A DNA stretch of 64,000 bases, taken from NCBI RefSeq assembly GCF_016919065.1, contig NZ_JAFFQA010000010.1:1-64000 (forward strand). The letters run 5' to 3'. Positions 9,167 through 17,109 of the stretch are shown in pieces. Position numbers and translations under genes: made by a program. How positions within the stretch are numbered: the stretch's first letter is position 1; every line of letters starts with the position of its first letter. Under the pieces are notes generated by a model, which was not told the origin of the DNA, did not search any database, and was given only the letters and a program-made list of their open reading frames with translations. The stretch comes from Desulfobulbus rhabdoformis. GTDB taxonomy: Bacteria > Desulfobacterota > Desulfobulbia > Desulfobulbales > Desulfobulbaceae.

Positions 9167-9829
9167 ATGGTTGTAGCAGAACATTCGGTTACCATTTTGG
9201 GGCGAAAATGGCTGAATGAGGAAGTCTTCGAGTTGGAGTGCACCCGACCCGAAGGTTTTGAGTTCGTTGCAGGTCAGCATGTGACCATGCGCTATCAGGA
9301 GGATGAACGAGAGTACACCATTCTCTCACCTCCATCAGCTGATTCGCTGCTTTTTCTTATCAAACGTATTGACCAGGGGAGGCTTAGTTCTATACTGGCC
9401 ACTCTGGACATAGGCGGAGAACTTTCTATCAGTAAGGCTATGGGGTATCTGATTTATCGTCCCACCGACAGACCTATTTATTTTGTCGGAACTGGTGTGG
9501 GCATTGCCCCCTTTGTTTCCATGGCCAGGGCAGGGGTGAAAAATTTCACCTTGCTTCATGGAGCGCGGGAAATCGCTGGACTGTTTTTTCGTCAGGATCT
9601 GATGTTGGCGGCGACCCGTTATATTCCGTGTGTTTCCGGTAAACTCAGTCCAGAGACCAATGTTATAGATTTGCACCCAGGCTACGTAACCGATTACATT
9701 GATCGGTATGTGAAGCCGGGAGCCTATGATTTTTACCTCTGTGGTTCCCGGCCGATGATCCACGATATGACTCATCTGCTGGATCAACATTTCCCCGAAA
9801 CCAGGATCTATAGCGAGGCCTTTAATTAA
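9167..9829 (+). CDS. ferredoxin-NADP reductase-family flavoprotein
   Basis: FAD/NAD(P)-binding oxidoreductase of 220 residues. REYTILSPP (about residues 46-54) is the FAD-isoalloxazine motif, GTGVGIAPFVSMA the nicotinamide-nucleotide phosphate loop, and YLCGSRPMIHDM plus the C-terminal IYSEAFN are typical FNR endings. No iron-sulfur cysteine cluster is present, so it is not the PyrK/NfnA type. Start ATG 9167 lies 5 bp after the adenosyltransferase stop; a TTG at 9146 in the same frame would overlap it. Being co-transcribed with the adenosyltransferase, it might supply electrons for reducing cob(II)alamin to cob(I)alamin; this is inference. Confidence 0.8.
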   Translation: MVVAEHSVTILGRKWLNEEVFELECTRPEGFEFVAGQHVTMRYQEDEREYTILSPPSADSLLFLIKRIDQGRLSSILATLDIGGELSISKAMGYLIYRPTDRPIYFVGTGVGIAPFVSMARAGVKNFTLLHGAREIAGLFFRQDLMLAATRYIPCVSGKLSPETNVIDLHPGYVTDYIDRYVKPGAYDFYLCGSRPMIHDMTHLLDQHFPETRIYSEAFN

Positions 9830-9910
9830 GCTTGAATACGTGGCGGCAGCGATTGTTGGCCAATGTATCCTCTCAAATAAGCATAGGTTTATCTTCACAG
9901 TATAAAAAAC

Positions 9911-9940
9911 GCCCGCCTGCGAGAGTCTCTTGCAGGCGGG
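9911..9940. terminator. bidirectional terminator between convergent genes
   Basis: CCCGCCTGC pairs with GCAGGCGGG. The plus-strand side is preceded by AAAAAA, which becomes a U-run for transcripts coming from the right. It sits between the flavoprotein gene and the oppositely read GltA-like gene. Confidence 0.8.
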
Positions 9941-9953
9941 TATGAAAAGAGGC

Positions 9954-11330
9954 TTAGATGAGCCCCTGCATGTACCTGTGCATGGATTCCGCTGCATCCA
10001 GTCCCTGGCAGACCGCTTTGGCAACGGTTTGCGGGCCAAGAACGGTATCACCCCCTGCAAAAATCCAGTCTACACTGGTCTGCAGGGTCACGGGATCAAC
10101 CACATAGGTGCCACGGGGGGTGATCTCCACGGGTACGGTTGCATCGTGGACCGGTATGACCTTCTGGCCCACCGCGCCGATGAGAGCGTCTGCCTCTATA
10201 ATAAATTCTGAACCAGGTTGGGGACGCGGGACGCATCGTCCTGTTATATCCACCTCGCCCAGTTCCATGCGAATACACTCCACACCGGTCAGTTGCCCGT
10301 TTTGGGAAATAATGCGTGTCGGGGTGGTGAGGAATTGTAGGTCAACGCCCTCTTCTTCCACATGATGGACTTCCATTTTGGACGCTGGCATTTCATCGCG
10401 AGTGCGACGATACAGAATAGAGACATTTTTCCATCCAGAACGAAGCGCCACCCTGGCTACATCGATAGCCACATTGCCGCCCCCAACAACAAGCACCCTA
10501 TCACCAAGAGCAATTTCATGACCTGTCAGCACTTTGACCAGGTAATCTACTCCCGACATCACCCCTTTTGTCGAGTTTTCGCCATCTAATCCGAGCCGTT
10601 TTGATTTATAGGCACCGATACCGAGAAAAACAGAGCTGTAGCCCTGTTCACGCAGTTCGGATAGGGTCAGGTCCTGGCCAACGGTAATACCTGTTTTGAC
10701 GTTGACACCGCATTGTTGCAAGGCGTAGAGTTCTGCCCCGATAATGTTGCGCGGCAGCCGATAGTTGGGAATCCCCACACTGAGCATGCCGCCAAACACA
10801 GGGAGGGATTCAAAAATAGTGCAATTGTACCCTCGGTGGGAGAGCGCATGGGCCACGGTAATACCAGCAGGGCCTGAGCCTATAATCGCGACTTTGAGGC
10901 CATTTTTTGGGGCACAACGCGGCGAGAGGTTTTTACCATTTATAATCATCCAGTCGGCAAGAAAACGTTCAAGCAGGCCAATGGCCACAGGCGCATCCTT
11001 TTTCGCTCGAATACAGGCCCCCTCGCACTGAAATTCATGGGGGCAGACGCGTGAGCAGATCGAGGGCATGGAACTTGTCTCTCGAATAGTCCAGTAGGCC
11101 TCCTCAAATTTACGTTCCCGCATAAGGGCAATAAAACGCGGTATATCATTGCCAATGGGGCAGCCCATGATACAGGGTGGTTTGCGGCATTGCAGGCAGC
11201 GGTTTGCCTCAACAAGAGCTGTCTGTTCGTCAAAACCTTTGGAGACTTCATCGAAATTATCAAGACGCTCCTCGGCATCCAGCTCCCGAGGCAATTGCCG
11301 GGGAATGGCCAGTTGTTCCCTGATGTGCAT
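9954..11330 (-). CDS. gltA: stand-alone GltD/NfnB-like NADPH oxidoreductase
   Basis: Homologue of the glutamate synthase small subunit, 458 residues. The N-terminal part carries two cysteine groups for [4Fe-4S] clusters (CLQCRKPPCIMGCP near 46-59 and CSRVCPHEFQCEGAC near 92-106). A first dinucleotide fold begins GSGPAGITVAHAL (FAD) and a second GGGNVAIDVARVAL (NADPH), and GGDTVLGPQTVAKAV closes the FAD site. GGAG precedes the ATG. No large glutamate synthase subunit is adjacent, as often in anaerobes where such proteins are annotated GltA. The neighbouring FNR-type gene is convergent and lacks the cluster of NfnA, so an NfnAB pair is not supported. Confidence 0.9.
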   Translation of the reverse strand: MHIREQLAIPRQLPRELDAEERLDNFDEVSKGFDEQTALVEANRCLQCRKPPCIMGCPIGNDIPRFIALMRERKFEEAYWTIRETSSMPSICSRVCPHEFQCEGACIRAKKDAPVAIGLLERFLADWMIINGKNLSPRCAPKNGLKVAIIGSGPAGITVAHALSHRGYNCTIFESLPVFGGMLSVGIPNYRLPRNIIGAELYALQQCGVNVKTGITVGQDLTLSELREQGYSSVFLGIGAYKSKRLGLDGENSTKGVMSGVDYLVKVLTGHEIALGDRVLVVGGGNVAIDVARVALRSGWKNVSILYRRTRDEMPASKMEVHHVEEEGVDLQFLTTPTRIISQNGQLTGVECIRMELGEVDITGRCVPRPQPGSEFIIEADALIGAVGQKVIPVHDATVPVEITPRGTYVVDPVTLQTSVDWIFAGGDTVLGPQTVAKAVCQGLDAAESMHRYMQGLI

Positions 11331-11352
11331 AGACAGGCTCCAATGTTAGAGA

Positions 11353-11430
11353 GTGTCCATCCAGAAATGGTCTTTTGGGAGCCAGGGCTTACCTGAACTT
11401 GAACAAAAGACCTCATTTCTGAATGGATAC
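11353..11430. repeat. 25-bp-arm inverted repeat upstream of the GltD-like gene
   Basis: GTGTCCATCCAGAAAT-GGTCTTTTG (11353-11377) is matched in inverse by 11404-11430 with few mismatches around a 26-base loop. It lies in the leader of the GltD-like gene, 23 bp before its start codon. It could be a regulatory hairpin or a small inverted-repeat element. Confidence 0.6.
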
Positions 11431-11777
11431 CAGAGAAGATCTCTGCTTTAAAAAGGGGCAAACGATTTTTCTTACTCAAGAGAATTGCCCCTGACGTTAT
11501 CTTATTTTATATGAGAAGTATTCTCTTTTTGTAACAAGTCTTGTTCGGCCTGGCAACACCCAAGCCGCTGTTTTTCACGGCTGACCGATGTCCTTGCATT
11601 TTTTTTACTGAGCCTGTAAGTCCAACTGCTTACAGGTGAGCTGAATTCACAATAGCTACTGTGACCCCAAAAAGACTTTTTGCTCGTGTTCTCGTCTCCT
11701 CTACCTTTAAACATTCATGATGCGAAATAAAAAAATGGTGCTGTCTCGCTATAATCGCTTACTCAATGCAGGTGCAT
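11431..11777. other. intergenic region with hairpin and promoter-like -10
   Basis: No gene seen. CCTGTAAG (11613-11620) and CTTACAGG (11629-11636) form a perfect eight-pair stem without a T-run. TATAAT stands at 11750-11755, just before the reductase gene, but without a good -35 box. Confidence 0.45.
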
Positions 11778-12809
11778 ATGGAGCAGACTGACATACTGGT
11801 TGTCGGTGCCGGGCCAGGTGGCCTTGCCTGCGCCACAGCGCTGGCCCGGCAGGGAAAAAAAGTGATCTTGCTGGAGCGCAAATCAACTCTTGGGCCCAAG
11901 GTCTGTGCGGGCGGCATCACCTGGCATGGTTTGATTAAGCTGGTCCCCAGACAGCTGATCGAGGGGGCCTTTCCAGCTCAAATTATTCGTTCAGGTCGAC
12001 AGAGTATTCGTCTTGAAGAGAAAAACCCTATAGTTGCTACGGTATCCAGGGCAGAACTCGGACAATGGATGGCCGGACAGGCCAGGGAGGCTGGTGTACG
12101 TATCCTTCCCCACACGAAGTTCAAGGGAGCGGGGGAGGGGCGTGCTCTACTGGAATCCAAGAGAGGGGAGCAAACGATCGGTTACCGCTATTTAGTGGGA
12201 GCCGATGGTTCAAACAGTCGGGTGCGACGCACTCTTGGGCTTCCCGTAGAGCGCATTGGCCTGGGGCTCAATGCTATGGTTCCCCGTGTGTATCCGGAAA
12301 TGGAATGGCACCTCTGTCCCAGGTTGTTTGGCTCTGGCTACGGCTGGATTTTTCCCCATGCGCATCAGACCTCAGTAGGAGCGTATGCCGATGCGCGTCT
12401 TTTTTCCGGGGGAGAGTTGAAGAGGCGTTTACTTCGCTGGTGTACTGAAAATCGTATCGTGCTGCCGGAAAACGAAATTCGCGCAGGGTTGGTGAATTAC
12501 GATTTTCGTGGTGTCCGTTTTGGCTCGACGTTTCTTGTCGGAGATGCCGCTGGTCTAGCCTCCGGTCTGACTGGTGAGGGGATTTATCCGGCACTGGTCT
12601 CTGGACAGGCTGTAGCAAAATTGATTCTAGACCCGGAGTATCCCGGGCAGGAGTTGAGACAATTAGCGCGGAATCATTGCAAGCATAGTACCATGGTTGG
12701 GTTTGCAACGCGTTATCTCGGTATTGGGAGCGTGCTCATGGAAATCTTGCTCCTTATGCTTCGCTTTCGTCTCCTGGATTTCCATGCCCTGGAGATGTCC
12801 GATATTTAA
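11778..12809 (+). CDS. geranylgeranyl reductase-family FAD protein
   Basis: Flavin-dependent oxidoreductase of the geranylgeranyl/digeranylgeranyl reductase superfamily, which saturates isoprenoid chains. The protein begins with a dinucleotide fold DILVVGAGPGGLACATAL, has LVGADGSNSRVRR in the middle and VGDAAGLASGLTGEGIYPAL near residue 255, the conserved FAD-binding GDAAG motif. ATG 11778 is chosen because AGGTG precedes it; ATG 11766, in frame, adds four residues. 343 residues is slightly short for the family. The substrate may be menaquinone or another polyprenyl chain, but this is not shown. Next gene downstream after 41 bp on the same strand. Confidence 0.8.
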   Translation: MEQTDILVVGAGPGGLACATALARQGKKVILLERKSTLGPKVCAGGITWHGLIKLVPRQLIEGAFPAQIIRSGRQSIRLEEKNPIVATVSRAELGQWMAGQAREAGVRILPHTKFKGAGEGRALLESKRGEQTIGYRYLVGADGSNSRVRRTLGLPVERIGLGLNAMVPRVYPEMEWHLCPRLFGSGYGWIFPHAHQTSVGAYADARLFSGGELKRRLLRWCTENRIVLPENEIRAGLVNYDFRGVRFGSTFLVGDAAGLASGLTGEGIYPALVSGQAVAKLILDPEYPGQELRQLARNHCKHSTMVGFATRYLGIGSVLMEILLLMLRFRLLDFHALEMSDI

Positions 12810-12850
12810 CTACATTCCAACTTGTTGCGATATCTTGGATAATAATATTT

Positions 12851-13111
12851 ATGAACAAATCACAAAAACGCCTTGTGGCAAATCTGATATTCGTCGCTGT
12901 CTGCGGATTTATTCTCTATTTTCTTCTCTCTGCCCCGCCGGAAACTACCGCACCCTTGCCCCATGATGCTGATCATGAGCCTTTTATGAAGATGCACAAA
13001 AAGGAGGCGGAAAAATTTTGTGAGAGCTGTCATGCGCCTGATAAACAGGCCCCCCTGCCGGAAACCCATCCCCCGAAATACCGCTGTCTGTTTTGTCATA
13101 AACGCATCTGA
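12851..13111 (+). CDS. small membrane-anchored protein with two haem c motifs
   Basis: 86-residue protein with one N-terminal membrane helix (about residues 9-27, NLIFVAVCGFILYFLL) followed by a short periplasmic tail. The tail has two CXXCH haem-attachment motifs, CESCH and CLFCH, and extra histidines (HDADHEPFMKMHKK, HPP) that could serve as distal ligands. This is seen directly; haem attachment is inferred. It lies between a reductase-like flavoprotein and the PEP synthase regulator, 12 bp before the latter. No good Shine-Dalgarno sequence is seen. A mini di-haem electron-transfer anchor is the simplest reading; no specific family is recognised. Confidence 0.75.
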   Translation: MNKSQKRLVANLIFVAVCGFILYFLLSAPPETTAPLPHDADHEPFMKMHKKEAEKFCESCHAPDKQAPLPETHPPKYRCLFCHKRI

Positions 13112-13123
13112 AAGGAGAGAGCC

Positions 13124-13987
13124 GTGGCTAAAGTTACTCAGGATGTTTATTACGTTTCCGGTTCCACCGCGATCCTCGCCGAAGACATGGGCAAAGCCCT
13201 GTTGGCTCAGTTTGATAATATTCGTTTCCGTGAGGAAAAGATTCCCTTCATCCATACACCTGAAGATGCAGAAAAAGCATTGGAGCACATTCTCAATCAG
13301 GCAGAAGGAAAACCACCTCTGGTGTTTTGTACCATCATGGATCAGGAGACAAGGGATGTGTTCGATTGCCCTCAGGTTCGTTTTTTCGATATCTTCCTCA
13401 ATACGCTGGAATTGCTTGAGCAGGCGTTGGAAAAGCGTGCTCTGCGCGAACCTGGGTACTCCCGTCACTTCACCCTTTCCCGTATGAATAAGCGGGTCGA
13501 TGCCATTCATTTCTCACTGGAACATGATGACGGAACCAGGCAGGCAGAATATGACGAGGCCGAGATAATACTCATAGGCGTCTCCCGTTCGGGTAAAACG
13601 CCGGTCAGTATTTATCTTGCTACGCATATGGAGTTAAAGGCTGCCAACTTTCCGCTCACCGATGACCATCTCTCGCGGCATGAACTCCCCGGTGAAATTG
13701 CGCGCAATCGCAAACGTGCCATCGGCCTGACCTGTTCTCCCCAGTATTTGCACACAATTCGCGAAAAGAGATATGCCGGTTCTTCTTATGCAAGCCTTGC
13801 GACATGTACGAGGGAGTTGCAACAGGCCAAGCAGCTCTATATGCGGCATAACCTCAAAGTTATTAATGTCGAGGGGCGTTCTATTGAAGAGATCTCAGTG
13901 CAGGCAATCCAGGCGCTTGGGTTACACAAAAACAACCCTCCCCGGCCCCGTGTTCGCGGGCGCCTACTCAAGCCGATCAAAGGTTGA
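13124..13987 (+). CDS. ppsR: PEP synthase regulatory kinase/pyrophosphorylase
   Basis: Bifunctional regulator (DUF299/PSRP family) that phosphorylates PEP synthase or pyruvate phosphate dikinase with ADP and removes the phosphate with Pi. The 287-residue protein opens with DVYYVSGSTAILAEDMG and contains the P-loop GVSRSGKTPVSIYLA at about residues 151-165. Length and motifs match the family. It starts at GTG 13124 with AAAGGAGAG upstream. A putative terminator follows the stop. The target enzyme is not in the window. Confidence 0.93.
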   Translation: MAKVTQDVYYVSGSTAILAEDMGKALLAQFDNIRFREEKIPFIHTPEDAEKALEHILNQAEGKPPLVFCTIMDQETRDVFDCPQVRFFDIFLNTLELLEQALEKRALREPGYSRHFTLSRMNKRVDAIHFSLEHDDGTRQAEYDEAEIILIGVSRSGKTPVSIYLATHMELKAANFPLTDDHLSRHELPGEIARNRKRAIGLTCSPQYLHTIREKRYAGSSYASLATCTRELQQAKQLYMRHNLKVINVEGRSIEEISVQAIQALGLHKNNPPRPRVRGRLLKPIKG

Positions 13988-14002
13988 AAAAATATTGAGC
14001 AG

Positions 14003-14041
14003 ACCAGAGTTTAATCTGTCGCGCAACTCTCTGGTTTTTTT
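14003..14041 (+). terminator. terminator after ppsR
   Basis: ACCAGAGTT pairs with AACTCTCTGGT with a small bulge and is followed by seven Ts, 15 bp past the ppsR stop. Confidence 0.7.
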
Positions 14042-14052
14042 ATAGAGCATAA

Positions 14053-14748
14053 TCAAGGGCAGCTTGACTGCACATGAGAGGAGTTGGGGAGTGCAAAGAG
14101 GTCAACGACATCCTTCCAGGAGGAAGCGGCATCTTCACTGATCATACGGATTTTCCTTTCAAAGTCCTCCCACATCGAGGATGTGGTCATCTCATAGGAG
14201 TGGCCCCAAAAGTAAAAAACGCCGGAAGCTTTGGCCTGTTCGTAGCATTGGTGAAAATCGGGATCAAGAAAATGGCAGGTGGGATGAAAAGCCATGGGAT
14301 CTTCGGGGGGAAACGGCTGAGACGTCATTTGGGTGGTTCTGGCGTAGATGTGTCCGGCCTGGCGTACTTGCTGCCTGAGCTGAGAGGTGTGTGAGCCGAA
14401 AGGGTAGGCAAATCCTTCTATGGGCTGGCCAAAAAGTTGTTGCAGTCTGTCACGCCCTTCATGGATCTCATAAAAAAGATCCGAGGACCGGAGATGTTCA
14501 AGGTGTGGATGGGAGAAGCTGTGGTTGGCAATGCAAAAACCGGCATAAACATCCTGCAATTCAGAGATCCCAAATCGTTGCACCTGGGTGTTGTGATACG
14601 TCCATCCGGCATGACGAAATTTTTGGTGCAGCCCTATGTTGAGGTTAAAGGTTGCTTTAGCGCCATATCGTTGCAGTATTTCTATGAGCGGCCCGTCCGT
14701 CGTTACCCCATCATCCCAGCACTGAACAACCTGCAGAGAGTGCTGCAT
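14053..14748 (-). CDS. polysaccharide deacetylase-family protein
   Basis: NodB-homology carbohydrate esterase of 231 residues. VVQCWDDGVTTDG near the N-terminus carries the catalytic/metal aspartate pair, NHSFSHPHL has the zinc-binding H-x3-H motif, and FAYPFGSH is the family motif 3; FYFWGHSYEM near the C-terminus carries the last histidine. No signal peptide is seen, so it may be cytoplasmic. Start ATG 14748 is chosen because GGAG stands 5-6 bp before it and the domain begins there; an upstream TTG/ATG pair near 14820 would add 24 residues without family features. It probably acts on an N-acetylated sugar; the substrate is unknown. Confidence 0.85.
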   Translation of the reverse strand: MQHSLQVVQCWDDGVTTDGPLIEILQRYGAKATFNLNIGLHQKFRHAGWTYHNTQVQRFGISELQDVYAGFCIANHSFSHPHLEHLRSSDLFYEIHEGRDRLQQLFGQPIEGFAYPFGSHTSQLRQQVRQAGHIYARTTQMTSQPFPPEDPMAFHPTCHFLDPDFHQCYEQAKASGVFYFWGHSYEMTTSSMWEDFERKIRMISEDAASSWKDVVDLFALPNSSHVQSSCP

Positions 14749-14794
14749 CACGTCTCCAATATCATCTATGTTTGGTGTATCATTGCACCGATGG

Positions 14795-14827
14795 CATAAT
14801 TTTGCCCCCATGAGGCGCAAAATTATG
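14795..14827. repeat. 10-bp perfect inverted repeat
   Basis: CATAATTTTG (14795-14804) and CAAAATTATG (14818-14827) are perfect inverse copies with a 13-base gap. It lies between the zinc-ribbon gene and the deacetylase gene, just upstream of the latter. No T-run follows, so an operator is more likely than a terminator. Confidence 0.5.
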
Positions 14828-14899
14828 CGATGATTCCTCGCGGATTTGAGCTTTACCTGATGAACCCGAAATCATTTATCGGTGCGACAGTTTCATTCT

Positions 14900-15067
14900 T
14901 CAATCAGGTATGTCCACATCGGGATGGTTGCAATGGGAGCAGCGAAGTGTCTGGTCCAGTTCTTCAAAGGCAACGCGCCATTCTTCTTTTTCGATCTGTT
15001 CTGCAAACTCAGGCTGGCATTCGTCACAGAGCCAGCGGTCACCTTCCGGAGTTACCCAAAGTTTCAT
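14900..15067 (-). CDS. 55-residue zinc-ribbon protein
   Basis: Small intact gene of 55 codons starting MKLWVTPEGDRWLCDECQPE, with AGAGG 6 bp before the ATG. Two CXXC knuckles (CDEC at 14-17 and CSHC at 43-46) separated by about 25 residues would bind one zinc ion. The acidic middle and WLCDEC suggest a rubredoxin-like or zinc-ribbon fold. No family is recognised and the function is unknown. It is upstream of the deacetylase gene on the same strand. Confidence 0.7.
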   Translation of the reverse strand: MKLWVTPEGDRWLCDECQPEFAEQIEKEEWRVAFEELDQTLRCSHCNHPDVDIPD

Positions 15068-15231
15068 AATAACCTCTCTTGGATGAGTAAAATTGATTTT
15101 GTTTTTTGACCTATTCCCACGCTAAGTGCAATGGGCAAAAGGCAAAATTTAGCAGCCTTGAGTGTTTATCGGATTACGCTTAAATCCCTGAGCATTCACC
15201 GGTTCATAGGGTGTTGACCAGGATTCACGAG

Positions 15232-15699
15232 TTAGCCCCACTGGCTGTAGGGGTTGGTGCAGAGTGCGGCATTATAGTAACGCTTGTCACCACTGACCTC
15301 TTTGCCAATCCAGTCAGGTTTGCTAAAGGGCTGCTCTTCGTACTGCAACTCCACTTCCGCCATGACCAGCCCCTGATTAACCCCAAGAAATTCATCAACC
15401 TCCCAGCTGAATCCTTCAAACCTGATCGTGTAACGGATTTTTTCAATCTGCGGCTGCGGGCAGAGTTCATCCAGCATGGCTTTGGCCTCTTCAAGAGGGA
15501 TTACATATTCGTACTCGCTGCGTCCGATTCCCTGAGTAGCCCCTTTTATGGTAAGATACCCTGTTGTTCCGGCAATGCGAACTCGAACAGTGCAGTTTTT
15601 GTCTGCATGCAGGTACCCTTGTCGATAATGGACCCCGGGTACAAGATCTCGCCAGGCATCGTTTTTGAGAAGAAATTTGCGTTCAATTTCTTTGGCCAT
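15232..15699 (-). CDS. CYTH-domain protein (triphosphate tunnel fold)
   Basis: 155-residue protein opening MAKEIERKFLL; the ExExK signature EIERK binds the triphosphate chain in the CYTH superfamily. Further charged strands (CTVRVRIAG, YLTIKG, SEYEYVIP, WEVDEF, MAEVEL) fit the eight-stranded tunnel. The size matches the YgiF-N/NeuTTM group, usually inorganic triphosphatases. Start ATG 15699 has AGGAGA 6 bp upstream; a longer frame from 15744 has no support. Monocistronic. Whether it hydrolyses tripolyphosphate or thiamine triphosphate cannot be told. Confidence 0.88.
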   Translation of the reverse strand: MAKEIERKFLLKNDAWRDLVPGVHYRQGYLHADKNCTVRVRIAGTTGYLTIKGATQGIGRSEYEYVIPLEEAKAMLDELCPQPQIEKIRYTIRFEGFSWEVDEFLGVNQGLVMAEVELQYEEQPFSKPDWIGKEVSGDKRYYNAALCTNPYSQWG

Positions 15700-15783
15700 G
15701 AAAATCTCCTGTTTATCAGTCAAGTTGGATGGGAAGTGCCTCAACTTCGGGCAATCCTAGAATAAGAGCTTTTTCTTTCACCA

Positions 15784-15900
15784 GAATCCGTGAGCATTCA
15801 TCAGTGCGGCGGGTGCAACTGAACAACACATGAATTTGTAAAAATACGTTGTCTTATTAAAAAGATGCGTTGTTCAGTGACCACACGCCGTCACGGATTC
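15784..15900. repeat. family A inverted-repeat element, short full copy
   Basis: 117 bp bounded by GAATCCGTGA and its inverse TCACGGATTC. Inside, GAACAAC and GTTGTTC plus flanking GC-rich arms form a long stem around an AT-rich middle. The inner 85 bp are nearly identical to the copy at 21790-21876. No coding capacity. Reads as a MITE-like or structured repeat. Confidence 0.8.
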
Positions 15901-15907
15901 GGGGGGT

Positions 15908-15970
15908 AATCTCCCGGAGTCTGTCGCTCACCTGAGCTTGATTGAAAAATCTAATAGTTCAAGACTCTTT
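15908..15970. repeat. family B element, internally deleted copy
   Basis: AATCTCCCGGAGTCTG, then CTTGATTGAAAAATCTAA and TTCAAGACTCTT: both inner and outer parts of family B are present but the middle is gone. It lies 7 bp from the end of a family A copy. Confidence 0.75.
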
Positions 15971-16079
15971 ACCTTTTGGTAGAGGATTGGTTTATTACAT
16001 TATGTATCATCTTAAAAGAACATAAAAAGTATATCATAAACGTGCTGAAATGTATGGTGTCGAACCTTAGGTTCTTTGC

Positions 16080-16108
16080 TTGACACTCCCACCACCACTT
16101 GGTATCAC
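16080..16108 (+). promoter_or_regulatory. sigma-70-type promoter
   Basis: TTGACA (16080-16085), 17 bp spacer, TATCAC (16103-16108). It would drive the secreted-protein gene at 16287 with a leader of about 170 nt. Motif-based only. Confidence 0.5.
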
Positions 16109-16286
16109 AGTTCTCAATTTGTCCGGTGGCAACAATCCACCGTTTTTGTACCAAAACCGCGTTAACGATCCCCGGATAGGCTCTAATAATGGGCTAATGG
16201 GACATACTCTATGCTTTAGTAGACGATTGTTTTCATTTGGTTTGATCTTTTTTGTCCAGCGACAACGCTGTAAATTATCGGAGACC

Positions 16287-16886
16287 ATGCTCAGAATATC
16301 ACAGAGATTGTTGCTTTTTTTCGTGCTTGCTCTTTTTCTACCGGCCTCGCATGTGTCGGCTGAAGATAATGTACTCAGCACCATTGCAGAAGCAACCAGG
16401 CAGTATAACGCCGGAGATTACACTGGAGCAGCTTCCAACCTGGATTACGCGGCTCAGCTCGTGCGTCAGCAAAAGAGCGAACGTATGAAATCGTTGCTGC
16501 CAGAACCCCTTGAGGGTTGGGAAGGCAAAGAGGCCAATGCCCAGGCCTTGGGTGCAGCCATTTTAGGGGGGGGCATCACAGTCAGCCGCGACTACAGACG
16601 TGAAAATTCAAGGATCAGTGTTGAAATTGTCTCAGATTCTCCTGTGCTTCAATCGGTCTTGATGATGATCAATAACCCCATGTTCGCAGGAGCAGGCGGT
16701 GGCAAACTTGAAACCCTCAAAGAACAGCGGGCCATTGTCAAGTATGATGGTGGCAAGGAAAGCGGAGAGATGTATGTGGTTGTCGACTCGCGATTTGTTG
16801 TTACTATTAAAGGAAAAAACGTCACCCGGGAAGACATGATGGCCTATGGAGAGGCCATCGATTATGCCTCTCTGGAACAACATTAA
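16287..16886 (+). CDS. secreted protein of unknown function
   Basis: 199 residues with a clear signal peptide (LLLFFVLALFLPASHVSA, cleavage likely before EDN). The mature part begins with a helical segment built like one TPR unit (YNAGDYTGAASNLDYAAQLV), then LLPEPLEGW and a glycine-rich piece (ALGAAILGGGITVSRDY), followed by alternating strands ending in FVVTIKGKNVT. I know the general pattern from uncharacterised deltaproteobacterial proteins but no function. Start 16287 is chosen because the signal peptide begins there; the open frame extends upstream to 16080 without features. A terminator-like hairpin lies near 16982. Confidence 0.7.
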   Translation: MLRISQRLLLFFVLALFLPASHVSAEDNVLSTIAEATRQYNAGDYTGAASNLDYAAQLVRQQKSERMKSLLPEPLEGWEGKEANAQALGAAILGGGITVSRDYRRENSRISVEIVSDSPVLQSVLMMINNPMFAGAGGGKLETLKEQRAIVKYDGGKESGEMYVVVDSRFVVTIKGKNVTREDMMAYGEAIDYASLEQH

Positions 16887-16981
16887 TAACCTGTACGCTT
16901 CCTCGCTTGTTTCAGAATACTGCGACTGCGGCACAGGTTTTGATTCGATTGTGTTTTTTTATAAAAAGTAATGAAAAAACC

Positions 16982-17014
16982 AAAACCTCCCGGGGAGTGC
17001 TGACGAGGTTTTTT
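16982..17014 (+). terminator. probable terminator
   Basis: AAAACCTC (16982-16989) pairs with GAGGTTTT, which runs into six Ts at 17009-17014. It lies about 100 bp past the secreted-protein gene and before the mpl operon. Confidence 0.55.
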
Positions 17015-17109
17015 CCGTGTGAGCGTGGTTTTCCCCTGCTACACCTGGTAAAGAATTGGCCTTCTTCCTGTGGCAGGGGTTTTTTTATGACCAGAGCAAC
17101 GAGGTAATC

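Noticed and set aside
9167..11330. Idea that the FNR-type flavoprotein and the GltD-like protein form an NfnAB electron-bifurcating enzyme
   Set aside because: The genes are convergent with a terminator between them, and the flavoprotein lacks the cysteine cluster of NfnA/PyrK.
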